Assembly (NCBI GenBank): GCA_003586115.2
Contig: QVOM02000042.1
Location: 71,236,101 to 71,300,100 of the forward strand
Reading direction: 5' to 3'
Source: Salvator merianae
Taxonomy: Eukaryota > Chordata > Lepidosauria > Squamata > Teiidae
Length of the DNA: 64,000 nucleotides
Shown here: positions 61,998 through 64,000 of the stretch, piece after piece
Numbering within the stretch: position 1 is the stretch's first letter
How the letters are laid out: each line of letters starts with the position of its first letter
The notes under the pieces: model-generated
Database searches by the model: none
What the model was told of the DNA's origin: nothing
The model's input: the letters and a program-made list of their open reading frames with translations, nothing else
Translations under genes and position numbers: made by a program

Positions 61998-62960
61998 TGA
62001 GAATTAACTGTATGCAGGATTTGCACAATGAAAACAGCAATTCTTACTAAGCAGGATGGAAGAAAACAAAAACATCAAATTTCTCACAGAGGATTATGCA
62101 TCGTATGTTCACTTATTTAGAGTGAATAATGTGGCTGGGAAGCCAATGTGATAACTTTCAAATAATGCTAGATTCTTGTCTTTGATACCTAAGAACCATA
62201 GTTTGAACTGTCACAGATCTAAACACAGTTCAGAGAAACTAGTATGGAGCTCCAATCAGAACCTCATGCCCCCTTGCCATCATGTTCATTCTGCTGCCTG
62301 AACTGACTCTATCTAGACAGTGGAGGTATGTATGACACAGATAGTATCTTTCCCAACTGAAAACTTATTGGATTCCAAGGCTGAGCAAAAATTTAAGTTT
62401 CAGGTCTTTCCAGTTTGTGCAAAAAACAGTGATCAATATGGTTTATAAGAGCATATATGTAACAAAGCATATTTAGCTATCAATGGACTCAACTACTGAT
62501 ATTACTGTGATCATATATTTTGGTCCTAATAATACATGATCTTCTCTTCTATGACTTATTTATTATTACTGCGGCTGCTGCAAATCACCACCATCATCAC
62601 CACCACCATCTTCAGTATAGGCCCATGGTTTGAAAAAAAAAGAATATCTCAGAAGAGTGCTTTGCCCTCAGAAATGGAAAGTGAAAGCCAGCCTTGCATC
62701 TGGAAACAGCTGGGTTTTCTTTGCATAAAGAACAGGCATATAATGTCACCTTGCTAAACAAAAGTGCCCTCTGTCACAACTGAAATTTCTATATCAGATG
62801 CTACATCCGCCTCTGACTAAATAATTATTAAGCTGAAATGTAGAAGCTATAAGATCTCTGCCTACAGTGCCTACCAGTTTTGAAATCAGACATGAAAGAT
62901 GGAAAGAGGTCAAGTCCTGATAAAAAGAAAGACAAAAAGATTTGTAACACAGATTTATCA
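61998..62960. other. Non-coding stretch, nothing recognised
   Basis: No gene supported. A CAC/CAT-rich trinucleotide run lies near 62,586-62,611. Confidence 0.45.
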
Positions 62961-62962
62961 CT

Positions 62963-63060
62963 GAAGTTAAACAGGGTTAAGTTTGCAAGCTGCTTGGATG
63001 AGAGACAGCTTGAAAGCCTGATGTAAGATATAATAAGCTGTTAGAAGCAAGAGTGGGACA
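62963..63060 (+). mobile_element. 5S rRNA-derived SINE-like sequence
   Basis: 'gaagttaaacagggttaag' followed by 'gctgcttggatgagagacagcttg' matches the internal promoter region of 5S rRNA (agctaagcagggt.. and ..cttggatgggagacc). The 5' half of 5S is not recognisable, and the sequence continues into unrelated DNA as in 5S-headed SINEs rather than a 5S gene. Confidence 0.7.
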
Positions 63061-64000
63061 CAAGTGTCATAAATGGACAAAAATAAAAGCACACAGAAGG
63101 GAGGGTTAGTTGATAACAGGTAAACTGGGCTGGAGGAAAGCTTTCATAGACCAGAAAGAACTTTGCAGTCCATTGAGGTAATAGTTAAATCATGATTATC
63201 TCTTGAAATAATACATTTTCAGTTTATTAACTGATATCAACTGGTAGAGCACCATGACTAAGGGTGTGACCAATATGTTAAAAAGTCACCCCTACTTCAG
63301 ATTTCACAAGAAGTTGTTGGTTGTACTGTATTCAGCAAATTATTGTTCTTTCAAGCTCAGTCCTTGCTAACCATATTACTTGGGTACAATAATCCTGATA
63401 TTTTGAATTCTTTAACCAAGGTACTGGGAGGAACTTCAATAGAAGGACCAGGGGCCTAGAGAAACTAATCTGAATTAAAATAGCATGTGCTAATTTATAT
63501 GTACATATTGAGATTTAAAGTTTAAGCCTCACAGAATGCAAACCGATTCATTTCCCATCCAGCTCACCACATATATATTCCATTTCCCTGAATTCCAGAT
63601 TTCTCCAAATCAGTTTGCCTTTCTGATATCCCCAGTTTCAAGAGATCTTGCAAATAATACATTGCTTACTGATTACCTTCAAATCATTACTAGATAAAGT
63701 CATCTTAAATTCTTCTTTCTTCTAAAATTGATACCCTAGTTGTAACCTTAAACCTTCTCCCTAAACAAATTACGCTATCCTTGAATTCATTAGCCACCCA
63801 GCATGGACCCCATGGGGCTCCTCATAGTAACACATTTCCCCTTTAAATGCTGTTGCATTGATAACGGATTAAGAGAAACTATAACTTCTGCAGGGCAGAA
63901 TTTATGGCATTTATATCTCATTTTTCTTCCTCAAGAGTTCATGGTAATATATACTATTCTTCTCCACAAGTGTTCTTAAACAAATAAAAACATACAATAG
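63061..64000. other. Non-coding stretch to the window edge, nothing recognised
   Basis: AT-rich; no gene or repeat family recognised. Confidence 0.45.

Larger units (their letters stand above)
7794..64000 (-). other. ZNF462: Probable ZNF462 intron 1 (possibly continuing into upstream DNA)
   Basis: About 56 kb with no supportable coding exon and no CG-rich promoter-like stretch, upstream of an exon that starts with a splice acceptor. In human the first ZNF462 intron is also very long, to my recollection about 60 kb. The extent is inference: exon 1 could lie within the window unrecognised, because a short non-coding exon cannot be seen by eye. Confidence 0.65.

Overview
The window comes from a vertebrate, most likely a squamate reptile. 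Three things point there: a ZNF462 orthologue with conventional GT-AG introns, AT-rich non-coding DNA full of decayed transposons, and five tRNA-headed SINEs with a Bov-B-like tail (Sauria SINE type). No bacterial, organellar or viral gene organisation is seen. The species cannot be named from the sequence.

Layout. The only gene I can support is ZNF462, on the minus strand at the left end. Exon 2 carries the start codon (7541-7793, coding to 7760). Intron 2 is 5977-7540. The giant exon 3 (515-5976) encodes about 1,820 residues and 23 C2H2-type zinc fingers. Intron 3 starts at 514 and runs off the left edge. The last coding exons (about 600 residues in human ZNF462) lie outside the window. Together the two exons give 1,894 in-frame codons and 24 fingers with no stop or frameshift.

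Everything to the right of 7794 has no supportable protein-coding exon and no CpG-island-like promoter. It is best read as the long intron 1 of ZNF462, possibly with upstream intergenic DNA. It holds a set of non-autonomous DNA transposons sharing a terminal inverted repeat of the type GGGCCTTTCTGCACTTACC and 3-bp target duplications. It also holds two hAT-like elements, Sauria-type SINEs, a 5S-rRNA-derived SINE-like sequence, a U6 snRNA pseudogene, L2/CR1-like LINE remnants and several microsatellites.

Most notable: (1) the abundant MITE group, whose termini carry a consensus 5' splice site (GGTAAGT) in both orientations, several of them in sense with ZNF462; (2) a hAT MITE at 33430-33622 with an internal perfect 19-bp hairpin; (3) a copy of the MITE group at 53640-54644 split by a later LINE insertion. 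I found no clear new multi-gene system.
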